Below are positions 40,825 to 50,110 of a DNA stretch of 64,000 nucleotides, piece after piece. The translations under genes and the position numbers were made by a program. Below the pieces are notes generated by a model. The model was not told the origin of the DNA and did not search any database. It saw nothing but the letters and a program-made list of their open reading frames with translations. Each line of letters opens with the position of its first letter. Positions within the stretch are counted from its first letter, which is position 1. Source of the stretch: Pseudolachnospira sp051055405 (GTDB lineage: Bacteria; Bacillota; Clostridia; Lachnospirales; Lachnospiraceae); assembly GCF_051055405.1 (NCBI RefSeq), contig NZ_CP167068.1:1674001-1738000 (forward strand), read 5' to 3'.

Positions 40825-43185
40825 TTACCACTCGCTGGCCACACGATACCCCTGGGTCCATTCCGGCTGAGAAATGGGTTTTTCCCTGCTGTACTCGTTA
40901 TTTTCGTTGAGCGCGTACCCCATCATCTGACGCCACTCAGTATCCGTCATACGATCGCTCATGGGCCACTCAAACTGGTAGAACGAATAAACGGTTCCGC
41001 TGGCAATCCGCAGTGTTCCATCTACCGGTACCACCACGTACATCGTGGAAGCGCCTCCCGTCGCCAATTCCAGCACGCTGCCATTGGGGTCTGTCGCAAC
41101 ATCCACCACCACTGGGCAGGGATATTCTTCCGGGTATACCTCCTCTAGTCCTGTAATTCCCTTCATGGCGTCGCTCCAAAAATGCTCCAAAGTACCGCCA
41201 TAATTACGGATCAGTTCATATTCGCCGTCAGACAGCGTTTCATTTCGAAGCTCCTTTTCCGAGATCACCTGAAGCTGCTTCGCAAGCTGAGACAAGCGGC
41301 TTAAATTCTCTGCGTCCGCTTCGCTCAGCATTCCATATCCCCGCAGCCCCTCGGCTGTCTTTTCTGCTAAGAACGCAAATCGCTCATATACCATCGGTTC
41401 TGGCTGCACGTATCCTCTGTCATCGTATACCGGCATATCGCCGCCGCCCATCTCCGCCATGACCTGTTTGGAATAAAGAACCGTATCATGTTTCAGCTCC
41501 GTATAACTGCCTAAAAAGGTCTCCAAGCTCTTGGTCGCCCAAGCCGCGCTTTGCATAAAGGAAGGATAGCCTTCCCCTTTTTCTTCCAACAAAGGCCGCA
41601 GGGTATTTAGCCAGTTGGCATATAGGCTGGCCGTCCATGTCGAATCCGGTGCGGAGGCATATTTTTCGCGCAGTTTCGTCATATTCTCCGTATAACCTGC
41701 ATAGCCGGTATCGCCCTGGGCTTCCAAAATCTCCAACGCCGTATCACTTCCCAAGGCCGCAGGTACATCCAAAGCATCCGGAAGCATCCGCTTTGCCCCA
41801 GCGGCGTCCGTCCCAACTTCCTGGTAAATCAACCGCTGCATAATGTCCGCATCCACAGAAAAACGCTGACCCATAAACCGGAATCCTAAAATGGTATTAT
41901 CCTCGCCCTCCTTAATCGGCGTGGAGTTGATCGCCGGCGGCGCTAACTGTGCGGATAACTGATGGAACAAATTCCAATTTTCCGTATCCCCGGCCAACTG
42001 AGGCGCAGCAATCCCACTGCCGTAAACCGCCTCGATCAACGGTAGGTACTCATAATAGCCTAAATCGTCGCTGGCGCCAGCAAAAAAGCTTGTCACCAGG
42101 TAAAGAGATTCCCAATTTTCCAGACCGCCGTCCCGGAGCGCCAATGTCATCAGAACCGCGCTTCGATCCAAATCCTCTTTTTCCTGCTTAAAGCCGATTC
42201 TGCCATACCACATCATGGCACGGAAATACTGCTCTAAAAGCTCATTCCCCTCATAATATCCTCTGGGTTTATACTGGCTGTAATCTTCATAGTCTCCGGT
42301 CAGCGTGGACTCTACCATTGCCTCCGCCGCCATAATCCGATTGATTTCTTCGGCAGCCTGGCTCTGTACATCGGCAGGAATGGATACGCCCGCATCCTGT
42401 AGGGAAGCGCCTACCGCAAAGAAAGCCACATTCCGCTTGGCCGCCTCCTCCCACTCAGTTCCCTTTAGTTGTCCGTACTGCTCTTCCGCTTTGGCAAGCA
42501 TCTGTTTGCTCAGATCGGACAAAGCTCCCGCCAGGTATGTCTTTTCCGTATTTTGCAGCAGATAGCTGAAATACAGGTGATACGTGTGCATCAGAGAATC
42601 CACGGTCACAAAATTTGGCAACTGAAAGTATCGGTTTTCTTCATACAGAGAATGAAAATCTTTTCGGCTGCCTCCCTCTACCACAAATAAATTTTGTTCC
42701 AGCTTCTGCCGAACCTCATCCGACAGATAGTACCGATCCTGATTGACGACGTTGCCCAGATTTGCTTCCGCCGCATAACTGGGAACATTTGCTCTCGCGG
42801 GCTCACTGGCAGTTCCCTCATAAGTAAGAAAAGAAGGTCTTGCTTTTATTAAGCTGGACACGTCGATCGTCGTCTCGTCATTCTGCGACACTTGAGCCTT
42901 GGTTTCGCCTCCCGCGCTTTCCGACGAAGATTCCGCCCCCAAAACATACTGTTTGGTCGTGGGCGCATCATCTGTACCTGGAGCTAAAAATCGAAATCCC
43001 AGAAATCCAACGCCCGCAATCAGCGCAATGGCAATAACGCCCAGCGCAATCTTTACGCCGGAAGACTTCTGTTTTTGCGGAGTAACTTCCTCCTTTGGCT
43101 CCGAGCCCTCTCCCAGTTTCATCCCACAGCCGGTACAAAATGTAGCATTATCCCGGTTTTCTTTTCCGCATTTCTTGCAGATCAT
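40825..43185 (-). CDS. DUF3160 membrane-anchored protein with zinc ribbon
   Basis: 786 residues. An N-terminal zinc ribbon has C3, C6, C17 and C20; then a linker, one membrane helix (about 46-68), a low-complexity spacer and a large extracytoplasmic DUF3160 domain (about 115-786). The domain includes YYLSDEVRQKLEQNLFVV and a late APPAINSTPIKEGEDN stretch. Family function is unknown. ATG 43,185 is selected by GGGAGG upstream and the immediate zinc ribbon. It lies between the Rpn-like nuclease and the CapA-like gene in one apparent operon; both DUF3160 and CapA products face outward. Confidence 0.85.
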   Translation of the reverse strand: MICKKCGKENRDNATFCTGCGMKLGEGSEPKEEVTPQKQKSSGVKIALGVIAIALIAGVGFLGFRFLAPGTDDAPTTKQYVLGAESSSESAGGETKAQVSQNDETTIDVSSLIKARPSFLTYEGTASEPARANVPSYAAEANLGNVVNQDRYYLSDEVRQKLEQNLFVVEGGSRKDFHSLYEENRYFQLPNFVTVDSLMHTYHLYFSYLLQNTEKTYLAGALSDLSKQMLAKAEEQYGQLKGTEWEEAAKRNVAFFAVGASLQDAGVSIPADVQSQAAEEINRIMAAEAMVESTLTGDYEDYSQYKPRGYYEGNELLEQYFRAMMWYGRIGFKQEKEDLDRSAVLMTLALRDGGLENWESLYLVTSFFAGASDDLGYYEYLPLIEAVYGSGIAAPQLAGDTENWNLFHQLSAQLAPPAINSTPIKEGEDNTILGFRFMGQRFSVDADIMQRLIYQEVGTDAAGAKRMLPDALDVPAALGSDTALEILEAQGDTGYAGYTENMTKLREKYASAPDSTWTASLYANWLNTLRPLLEEKGEGYPSFMQSAAWATKSLETFLGSYTELKHDTVLYSKQVMAEMGGGDMPVYDDRGYVQPEPMVYERFAFLAEKTAEGLRGYGMLSEADAENLSRLSQLAKQLQVISEKELRNETLSDGEYELIRNYGGTLEHFWSDAMKGITGLEEVYPEEYPCPVVVDVATDPNGSVLELATGGASTMYVVVPVDGTLRIASGTVYSFYQFEWPMSDRMTDTEWRQMMGYALNENNEYSREKPISQPEWTQGYRVASEW

Positions 43186-43219
43186 GGATTCTACCTCCCA
43201 CCTTCTCAATCGATATCGT

Positions 43220-44032
43220 CTATGCTGTCCGCTCTGCTTTCAATTTTTTCACTTCATCAAGTGAAAGTCCCGCATATTCTGCAATTTTTTCAAGTGTTAA
43301 TATTCCATCTGCCAACATTCTTTTTGCAGAATTGATTGCTCCTTCTTTCAATGTCTGATTCCTCATATCTTCCATAGCTCGGCACATAATTTCGATTCCC
43401 TCCTTGCTCTCTTTGAAAAATCTCACTCTATCTGCCAATGTCCCATAGTACATATCCGCTGCGTCTATACAAGAGAAGTCATGCATTAACTTCCCGATTG
43501 GCGTATCTCCACGATAAGCGCCATTTACATATAGTATGTGCGAACCGTCCTCAAATTTTTCTCCAGTTTCTAAAAAGCACCGCTCAATTGGATAGAGCGG
43601 CCGCCCCTTTCCCATCACATCATTCTCCGTGATAAAGATTACCCACGTTTCCGGCAGCTTATCGAACTCCTCGCCCTTCTTTAAAAAATTTGCATCCATC
43701 ATGCTGGAGTTGTATCTTGCCCTTTTTCTTCCAGCACCTCTATCGGAACGCTGTACTTCCACGTTCATTTTTGCCCCTGTGCTATCCGTAGCCAGGATAT
43801 CCAACCTCACCGAACGGTTTAGCAGGTTCTCCACAAATACCTGGGTACGAACGTCCAGTACCTTTAAATCCTGCTTTTCCATTACAATCTGCAATACCAG
43901 TTCTATACTTGCCGTACTTCCCTCAAAACACTTCGTGAGAAAATCATCATCAAGCAGGCGAAAACCTCTTAACCGCTGTAAATCTTCTTGACGTTTCTGG
44001 TCTATTTGTTCCGTCACTGTCAATCTTTCCAC
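43220..44032 (-). CDS. Rpn/PD-(D/E)XK nuclease family protein (transposase-like)
   Basis: 270 residues. The N-terminal region holds the PD-(D/E)XK core RLDILATDSTGAKMNVEVQ, with the catalytic Asp and Glu in DI...EVQ, followed by RARYNSSMMDANFLKKGEEF. The C-terminal part is helical with ILTLEKIAEYAGLSLDEVKKL, a short helix-turn-helix-like tail. This is the Rpn (recombination-promoting nuclease) / PDDEXK_2 family, widespread and often multicopy in clostridia. The start is GTG with GGGAG 5-6 nt upstream. It precedes the DUF3160 gene by 34 nt; no terminal inverted repeats were seen. Confidence 0.85.
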   Translation of the reverse strand: MERLTVTEQIDQKRQEDLQRLRGFRLLDDDFLTKCFEGSTASIELVLQIVMEKQDLKVLDVRTQVFVENLLNRSVRLDILATDSTGAKMNVEVQRSDRGAGRKRARYNSSMMDANFLKKGEEFDKLPETWVIFITENDVMGKGRPLYPIERCFLETGEKFEDGSHILYVNGAYRGDTPIGKLMHDFSCIDAADMYYGTLADRVRFFKESKEGIEIMCRAMEDMRNQTLKEGAINSAKRMLADGILTLEKIAEYAGLSLDEVKKLKAERTA

Positions 44033-44059
44033 CTACTCTCCCTTTCGTTTTATATCTCC

Positions 44060-44088
44060 ATACTACCATAAAACTTCTGATTTTACAA
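44060..44088 (-). promoter_or_regulatory. Promoter of the Rpn-DUF3160-capA unit
   Basis: TTGTAA (44,083-44,088) and TAGTAT (44,060-44,065) with a 17-nt spacer on the minus strand, 27 nt before the GTG start. Confidence 0.55.
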
Positions 44089-44159
44089 GCCGAGAGCCAA
44101 TACATATCGAATTGCCAATGACAAGCTGACTGTAATCATTCAGACCTGTCATAAAATCC

Positions 44160-44220
44160 TTGCAGGCCGGCTTCCTTTATATTATACTGGTACAGGGTTT
44201 CTGCAAATACCAGAGAAACC
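44160..44220 (+). promoter_or_regulatory. ABC-F promoter and leader hairpin
   Basis: TTGCAG (44,160-44,165) and TATACT (44,183-44,188) with a 17-nt spacer. The short leader holds GGTTTCT pairing with AGAAACC (44,196-44,202 with 44,214-44,220), ending about 8 nt before the GGAGGG ribosome site. Leader control is known for some ABC-F genes but is not shown here. Confidence 0.6.
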
Positions 44221-44242
44221 GCAGAGCATGGAGGGACAGAAG

Positions 44243-46159
44243 ATGATACTATCCTGCAACAACCTTTCCAAAGCATTTCTTGAAGAACCGCTATTTTCCG
44301 GAGGAAGCTTTCGGATTGAAGAAAAAGAAAAAGCGGCGATTGTCGGCATCAACGGCGCCGGGAAATCGACCTTATTGAAAATATTGATCGGAGAATTGAC
44401 GCCGGATACCGGTGAGGTCGTCTTAGCAAAAGGAAAAACCATCGGCTATCTGGCTCAGCATCAGGATTTGAGTACAGACCGTACGATCTATGAAGAAGTC
44501 CTGGAAGCAAAGCAGGATGTGTTGGCCCTGGAAAAAGAGATCCGCCGTCTGGAATCCGCGATGAAAGCCGCTTCTGGAGAAGAGCTTGCTTCCATGATGG
44601 AGACCTATGCCCGGCTGAATCATACCTTTGAACAAAAAGACGGCTATGCCTGTCAGAGTGAAATCGCCGGTATTTTAAAAGGTCTGGGCTTTACTGAGGA
44701 TGAATTTCAGAAAAAGTACGCCACCCTTTCCGGCGGTCAAAAAACCAGAGTTGCCCTTGGCCGTCTGCTTTTGGAAAAGCCGGATCTGCTGCTTTTGGAC
44801 GAGCCGACCAACCATCTGGATATCCATTCCGTTACCTGGCTGGAAAATTATCTGCGCGGCTATGGAGGCAGCGTGATTCTTGTCGCCCATGACCGCTATT
44901 TCCTGGATCGAATCGTCACAAAAGTAATCGAGGTGGAAGGCGGAAAAATCTCCTCCTTCAGTGGAAATTATACCGCTTACGCGGAAAAGAAAAAAATGCT
45001 CCGGGAAGCAGCCCTTCATCAATATCTCAATCAGCAGCAGGAGATCAAGCGCCAGGAAGCCGTCATTGCCAAGCTTCGCTCCTTTAATCGGGAAAAATCC
45101 ATCAAGCGGGCGGAAAGCAGGGAAAAGCTGCTGGCAAAGACGGAACGGCTGGAAAAGCCGGTGGAACTGAAAGACTCCATGTTTTTTACGCTGGAACCCA
45201 ATGAGATGAGCGGAAACGACGTATTGTCCGTCAAAAACCTGTCCAAATCCTACGGAAGCCATCATCTCTTTGAAAATGTGAATATAGATATCAAGCGGGG
45301 AGAACGGGTCGCCATTATCGGCGCCAACGGAACAGGAAAAACCACTTTGCTAAAAATCATCAACGGCCTGGTACCTCCGGATACAGGAGATTTTACTCTG
45401 GGTTCCCGTGTGGCCATCGGATATTACGATCAGGAACAGCAGCTCTTAACGGAAGAGAATACGCTTTTTGATGAAATCCAGAATGCGTATCCTACCCTAA
45501 ACAATACCACGATCCGGAACACGCTGGCCGCTTTCCTGTTTACCGGCGACGATGTATTCAAACGAGTGTCCGATCTATCCGGCGGCGAACGCGGACGGTT
45601 GGCCCTGGCCAAGCTGATCCTATCTCCCTGTAATTTTCTCATCCTTGATGAGCCGACCAACCATTTGGATATGACTTCCAAGGAGATTTTGGAGCAGGCG
45701 CTCTCCCATTATACGGGAACCATCCTGTATGTTTCCCACGACCGGTATTTTGTCAATCAGACCGCCACAAGGATTTTGGAGCTGACCGGCGGAACCTTTA
45801 TCAACTATCTGGGCAATTATGATTATTACCTGGAAAAGAAGGAAGAGCTGACAGCCGTCTACACGGCTCCCGCGGAAGAAATCGTATCCGGAAAATCTGC
45901 TTCTGACACGGGAAATGCGGACTGGAAAGCACAGAAAGAGGAACAGGCCAGGGAACGGAAACGAAAAAATGATATGAAAAAGATCGAAGAAAAGATCGAT
46001 TCCCTGGAAAAACGCTCCGCCGAAATCGATGAACTTCTGACCCATGAGGATATCTATACGAATGTATCGGAATGCCTGAAACTAAACCGGGAGCAGGAAG
46101 AATTAAAGAAAACCATGGATGAATTATTTGAAGAATGGGAAGCTTTGGAGAGCCAATAA
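44243..46159 (+). CDS. ABC-F family ATPase (ribosome-associated)
   Basis: 638 residues: two fused nucleotide-binding domains with no membrane segments. Walker A is GINGAGKST and GANGTGKTT, the signatures are LSGGQ and LSGGERGR, and both Walker B motifs end LLLDEPTNHLD-like. The interdomain linker (P-site tRNA interaction motif) is basic and helical, and a C-terminal coiled coil (about 560-638) is present as in Uup/YdiF types. ABC-F proteins act on the ribosome, some conferring antibiotic protection; the housekeeping type is more likely. ATG 44,243 is chosen for GGAGGG 8 nt upstream (an in-frame ATG at 44,228 overlaps it). A terminator overlaps the stop codon. Confidence 0.93.
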   Translation: MILSCNNLSKAFLEEPLFSGGSFRIEEKEKAAIVGINGAGKSTLLKILIGELTPDTGEVVLAKGKTIGYLAQHQDLSTDRTIYEEVLEAKQDVLALEKEIRRLESAMKAASGEELASMMETYARLNHTFEQKDGYACQSEIAGILKGLGFTEDEFQKKYATLSGGQKTRVALGRLLLEKPDLLLLDEPTNHLDIHSVTWLENYLRGYGGSVILVAHDRYFLDRIVTKVIEVEGGKISSFSGNYTAYAEKKKMLREAALHQYLNQQQEIKRQEAVIAKLRSFNREKSIKRAESREKLLAKTERLEKPVELKDSMFFTLEPNEMSGNDVLSVKNLSKSYGSHHLFENVNIDIKRGERVAIIGANGTGKTTLLKIINGLVPPDTGDFTLGSRVAIGYYDQEQQLLTEENTLFDEIQNAYPTLNNTTIRNTLAAFLFTGDDVFKRVSDLSGGERGRLALAKLILSPCNFLILDEPTNHLDMTSKEILEQALSHYTGTILYVSHDRYFVNQTATRILELTGGTFINYLGNYDYYLEKKEELTAVYTAPAEEIVSGKSASDTGNADWKAQKEEQARERKRKNDMKKIEEKIDSLEKRSAEIDELLTHEDIYTNVSECLKLNREQEELKKTMDELFEEWEALESQ

Positions 46160-46172
46160 CGGCTCTCCTTTC
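46147..46172 (+). terminator. Terminator of the ABC-F gene
   Basis: GGAGAGCC / GGCTCTCC stem (46,147-46,154 with 46,161-46,168), 6-nt loop containing the stop codon TAA, then TTTCCTTT. Confidence 0.7.
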
Positions 46173-46184
46173 CTTTCACCATTT

Positions 46185-47471
46185 TTAGCGTTGCTTTAGA
46201 TACCGCTCGATCACAGCAAGCGTCTGTTCCACTTCCTCCTCCCCGTGAGCCATAGAGACAAACATCGCCTCAAACTGGGAGGGCGCCACATAGAGCCCGT
46301 GAGAAAACAGGTAATTGGCGTAAGCGGCAAATGCCTTTGTATCCGCCTTCTTTGCCGTAGTATAATCCGTCACCGCTTCCGGCGTAAAGAATACGCAGCC
46401 AAGAGAGCCTACGGTATTGAGTACGGCCGGAACCTCATACTGCTGCAAAATCCGCCGGATTCCGTCAAACAGCCTGCCTGCCCGCTCGTTCAGCTCCCGG
46501 TACCACTCCGGATGCTCCTTTAACAGCGTCAGCTGCGTGTAGCCGGCCGCCATAGCAACCGGATTTCCGGACAGGGTTCCCGCCTGATAAACCGCGCCAA
46601 GAGGCGAGATGACGCTCATCACATCCCGACGGCCGCCGTAAGCGCCCACCGGCATTCCCGCGCCAATGATCTTTCCAAAGGTGGTCAAATCCGGACGAAC
46701 GCCAAAATATCCCTGGGCTCCGTCGGCCTGTAACCGGAATCCTGTGATGACTTCATCAAAAATCAACAGACTCCCCTGTTCATCGCAAAGTTTCCGTAAG
46801 CCTGGAAGAAAGCCTTCCTCCGGCAAAACCACACCCATATTGGCGCCAACCGGCTCCACGATCACCGCGGCGATCTGCCCGCCCCAACGCTGAAACAGCT
46901 CTTTCACGCTATCCAGATCATTATAATCCGCCGTCAAGGTATCCCTTGTGCAGCCTGCCGGAACCCCGCTGCTGTCCGGAACACCAGCAGTCATAACGCC
47001 GGAGCCGGCTTTTACCAAAAGCCCGTCGCTGTGACCATGGTAACAACCGTTGAACTTTACAATTTTGTCCCGTCCGGTAAAGCCTCTAGCCGCCCGAATG
47101 GCGCTCATCACTGCTTCCGTTCCGGAATTTACCATACGCACCATTTCGATAGAAGGAACCATCTCGCAGATCAGTTTCGCCATCCGCACTTCGATCTCCG
47201 TCGCCGCGCCATAGCTGAGACCGCGGGAAGCCGCTTCCACCACGCTCTCCCGAATCGCAGGGTAATTGTGTCCCAAAATCATCGGTCCCCAGGAGCAGAC
47301 ATAATCGATGTATTCATTTCCGTCTTCATCGATCATCCGCGCGCCGTCTGCCGAACGGATAAATCGTGGGACGCTGCCAATGGATTGAAAGGCTCGTACC
47401 GGGCTGTTTACCCCACCTGGAATATAGTTTTGCGCCTCCTGAAAGAAACGCTCCGAACGCTCTGTACTCAT
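46185..47471 (-). CDS. hemL: Glutamate-1-semialdehyde 2,1-aminomutase
   Basis: 428 residues, normal length. It converts glutamate-1-semialdehyde, made by HemA, to 5-aminolevulinate. PLP-lysine Lys267 lies in TFGKIIGAGMPVGAYGG, with FDEVITGFR (238-246) and FNGCYHGHSDGLLVKAGSG as further family marks. Its ATG overlaps the hemB stop by 4 bp. It is the last gene of the cluster, closer to true HemL than the aminotransferase at 24,996. Confidence 0.95.
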   Translation of the reverse strand: MSTERSERFFQEAQNYIPGGVNSPVRAFQSIGSVPRFIRSADGARMIDEDGNEYIDYVCSWGPMILGHNYPAIRESVVEAASRGLSYGAATEIEVRMAKLICEMVPSIEMVRMVNSGTEAVMSAIRAARGFTGRDKIVKFNGCYHGHSDGLLVKAGSGVMTAGVPDSSGVPAGCTRDTLTADYNDLDSVKELFQRWGGQIAAVIVEPVGANMGVVLPEEGFLPGLRKLCDEQGSLLIFDEVITGFRLQADGAQGYFGVRPDLTTFGKIIGAGMPVGAYGGRRDVMSVISPLGAVYQAGTLSGNPVAMAAGYTQLTLLKEHPEWYRELNERAGRLFDGIRRILQQYEVPAVLNTVGSLGCVFFTPEAVTDYTTAKKADTKAFAAYANYLFSHGLYVAPSQFEAMFVSMAHGEEEVEQTLAVIERYLKQR

Positions 47472-48451
47472 CCGATTCTCCCTTCATCCATACATTTTGC
47501 CAACTCTTTCGCAAAATAAGTTAGATAGATGTCCGCACCGGCCCGGAATGTGCTGACCGCAATCTCGCACATCATGGCCGTCTCATCGATATACCCCATC
47601 TGGGCCGCTGTTTTTACCATGCAATATTCTCCGCTGACATTGTAAGCGGCAATGGGAACATTTACTCTTTCTTTCAAATCATGGATCACATCCCCAAAAG
47701 CCATGGCCGGCTTCACCATGATGATATCCGCGCCTTCTTCGATATCCATCAAGGCCTCCTTGACGCCCTCCCGGCGGTTATGCACATCCATCTGGTACGA
47801 TTTCCGGTCTCCGAATGCCGGAGCGGAATCCGCCGCTTCCCGGAAAGGACCGTAGAAAGCGGACGCATATTTCACGGCATAGGACATAATCGGCACATTT
47901 TCATGGCCATTTTGATCGAGAAGCCTCCGAATCGCCGCCACCCGGCCGTCCATCATATCGGAAGGAGCTACCATATCCGCGCCTGCCTCTACCTGAGACA
48001 AGGCAATCCTTGCCAGGTAATCCAGGGTTGTGTCATTATCCACCTCCTGGCCATGCAAAATTCCACAGTGACCATGGGAAGTATACTCGCACATGCAAAC
48101 GTCCCCGATCAGATACATTTCCGGAAAACGCTCTTTGATGGCGCGGAACCCCTTTTGTACAATGCCGTCTTCTGCATAAGCGCCGCTTCCCTTTTCATCC
48201 TTGTGGTCGGGAATGCCGAACAACATCACCTTGTCCACACCGGCGTCGAGCAGATCTTCCATCTTGTAGAGAAGACGGTCGATTGTATAACGATACTGCC
48301 CCGCCATGGAAGCGATCTCTTCTTCTTTTCCGCTTCCTTCCATCACAAAAGCCGGATAGATGAGCGCTGACTTATCCATCCTCGTCTCGCGCACCATTTT
48401 CCGAAGGCTTTCTCCATAACGCAGTCTTCTGGGTCTTTTCGTCATTTCCAT
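47468..48451 (-). CDS. hemB: Delta-aminolevulinic acid dehydratase (porphobilinogen synthase)
   Basis: 327 residues. It condenses two 5-aminolevulinates to porphobilinogen. Schiff-base lysines are Lys194 (SYAVKYASAF) and Lys247 (MVKPAMAF), and the zinc-type cysteines C119, C121 and C129 are in DVCMCEYTSHGHCG, so it is a Zn-dependent form. AAGGA is 9 nt from the ATG. Coupled to hemL by a 4-bp overlap and 90 nt behind cobA-hemD. Confidence 0.97.
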   Translation of the reverse strand: MEMTKRPRRLRYGESLRKMVRETRMDKSALIYPAFVMEGSGKEEEIASMAGQYRYTIDRLLYKMEDLLDAGVDKVMLFGIPDHKDEKGSGAYAEDGIVQKGFRAIKERFPEMYLIGDVCMCEYTSHGHCGILHGQEVDNDTTLDYLARIALSQVEAGADMVAPSDMMDGRVAAIRRLLDQNGHENVPIMSYAVKYASAFYGPFREAADSAPAFGDRKSYQMDVHNRREGVKEALMDIEEGADIIMVKPAMAFGDVIHDLKERVNVPIAAYNVSGEYCMVKTAAQMGYIDETAMMCEIAVSTFRAGADIYLTYFAKELAKCMDEGRIG

Positions 48452-48541
48452 CGTTGTATCCTTCTTTCTCTCCTATTTTCGCATTTCCCGGTTTTTCTTA
48501 AAACAAAGAATTTCACACTGTATCATTCTTCGACTTAACGC

Positions 48542-50050
48542 CTATCGTTTCTCCCGGCAGACTTCTTCCGCCAGTTCCACAAGGCTTGCGATCGAAGCTT
48601 TCGATGAAACCTTCGTCCGCATCCCCAACTCCGCCGCTGCCGCCGCTGTCTTCTCCCCAATGCAAAGGGCCTGAACCGTAGAAAAATCCACATTTTCCGC
48701 CACAGCCGCAAATCCATGCACCGTAGAAGCGCTGGTAAAAATCACCATGGTGTCCGGATATTTTTCCAGCTCTTCCTTTATCTTTAAAATCACCGGCTTT
48801 TCGTAGCGCGTCTCGTAAATCGGCAGATCTTTTACCGTTAAATCTGGGCGAGCTGCCAACTTCTCTAAAATTTCCGGGCTGCCCACAAAAGCTCTGGGAA
48901 TTAAAATGGCCGCGTTTTCTTCACACCGCTCCGCCAGCAGTCTGCCAAGCTCCGCTCCGTCGTAGACCTCCGGCACCAAATCCGGAAAAATTCCTCGTTC
49001 TTTTAACTCTCTGGCCGTACCGCTTCCAATGGCCGCCAGCTTTTTCCCTGCCAACGCACGAAGGTCCCGTTCCCGCCGCTTCCACTCATCAAAGAAAATC
49101 CTCACGCCGGCCGGGCTGGTAAAGGCCAGCCAAGAATACTGCTCCCATTCCAAAAGAACTTTCTCAAATTCTGGATTTTCCGCGATCGGTTCCGTCGCAA
49201 TGGCTGGAATCTCCAATACCTCGGCTCCTTTTTCGCGAAGCTTTCCGGAAAGCTTGGAAGCGCTCTCCCTAGGCCTTGTGACAATCACACGGCAGCCGAA
49301 CAACGGACGTTTTTCTGCCCAGGAAAACGCCTTGCTATAACGGCAAACCTCTCCCACCACAATGATCGCGGGCGTTCCGATTTGTTCCTGCTCTGCCCTC
49401 CCAGGAAGAGAAGCCACATCCGCTACCACACGTCTCTGCCCGGCGGTCGTCCCCTTTTCCAGGATCGCCGCTGGAGTATCCTCTGGCATTCCCGCGGCAA
49501 GGAGACCTTCGCAGATTTCTTTCAGGGCGGATACTCCCATCAGAAATACTAGTGTTCCTTTCAAGCGGACCAGCGCCTCAAAGTCCATCGAGAGCGGTTG
49601 ATCCTTTTTTTTATGTCCTGTGATAATGTGCACCGACGAACACGCGTCTCGGTGGGTAACTGGGATTCCATTGTAGGCCGGTACCGCAATGGCTGAGGTA
49701 ACGCCAGGTACTACTTCAAAAGGGATTTGATTCTCCGCCAAAAGTTCCAGTTCTTCGCCGCCCCGGCCAAATAAGAAGGGATCTCCGCCTTTCAGACGAA
49801 CCACTCGCTTTCCTTCCTTCGCTTTTTCCAGAAGAATTTGATTGATTTCTTCCTGAGACCGAATATGATGGCTAGCCCGTTTTCCCACATTAATCCGCTC
49901 CGCCGCAGGAGGCGCCAACGCCAGAATCTCCGCTCCCACCAAAGCATCGTAAACCAGAACCTCGGCGCGCTCCAAAACTTCTTTTCCCTTCAAAGTCAGC
50001 AATCCCAGATCTGACGGCCCGGCTCCCACTAACCAAACTTTTCCCTGCAT
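48542..50050 (-). CDS. cobA-hemD: Fused uroporphyrinogen-III C-methyltransferase / uroporphyrinogen-III synthase
   Basis: 502 residues in two parts. Residues 1-245 are the SAM-dependent methyltransferase (VGAGPSDLGLLTLKG, RLKGGDPFLFGRGGEE, GIPVTHRDACSSVHIITGH) that makes precorrin-2. Residues about 250-502 are HemD, which closes hydroxymethylbilane to uroporphyrinogen III (VIVTRPRESASKL, FTSPAGVRIFF, FTSASTVHGF). The usual GPGDP loop is GPSDL here, a mild variation. GGAGG precedes the ATG. The fusion channels uroporphyrinogen III toward corrin or siroheme. Confidence 0.95.
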   Translation of the reverse strand: MQGKVWLVGAGPSDLGLLTLKGKEVLERAEVLVYDALVGAEILALAPPAAERINVGKRASHHIRSQEEINQILLEKAKEGKRVVRLKGGDPFLFGRGGEELELLAENQIPFEVVPGVTSAIAVPAYNGIPVTHRDACSSVHIITGHKKKDQPLSMDFEALVRLKGTLVFLMGVSALKEICEGLLAAGMPEDTPAAILEKGTTAGQRRVVADVASLPGRAEQEQIGTPAIIVVGEVCRYSKAFSWAEKRPLFGCRVIVTRPRESASKLSGKLREKGAEVLEIPAIATEPIAENPEFEKVLLEWEQYSWLAFTSPAGVRIFFDEWKRRERDLRALAGKKLAAIGSGTARELKERGIFPDLVPEVYDGAELGRLLAERCEENAAILIPRAFVGSPEILEKLAARPDLTVKDLPIYETRYEKPVILKIKEELEKYPDTMVIFTSASTVHGFAAVAENVDFSTVQALCIGEKTAAAAAELGMRTKVSSKASIASLVELAEEVCREKR

Positions 50051-50110
50051 CCGCGTTCCTCCTACGCTAGTTCCACCCTTTTTGTTCCATAAAAAGCAAA
50101 CCTGTATCCC

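Noticed and set aside
43220..44032. Active insertion sequence
   Set aside because: The Rpn/PDDEXK protein is transposase-like by name only; no terminal inverted repeats or target duplication were seen around it.
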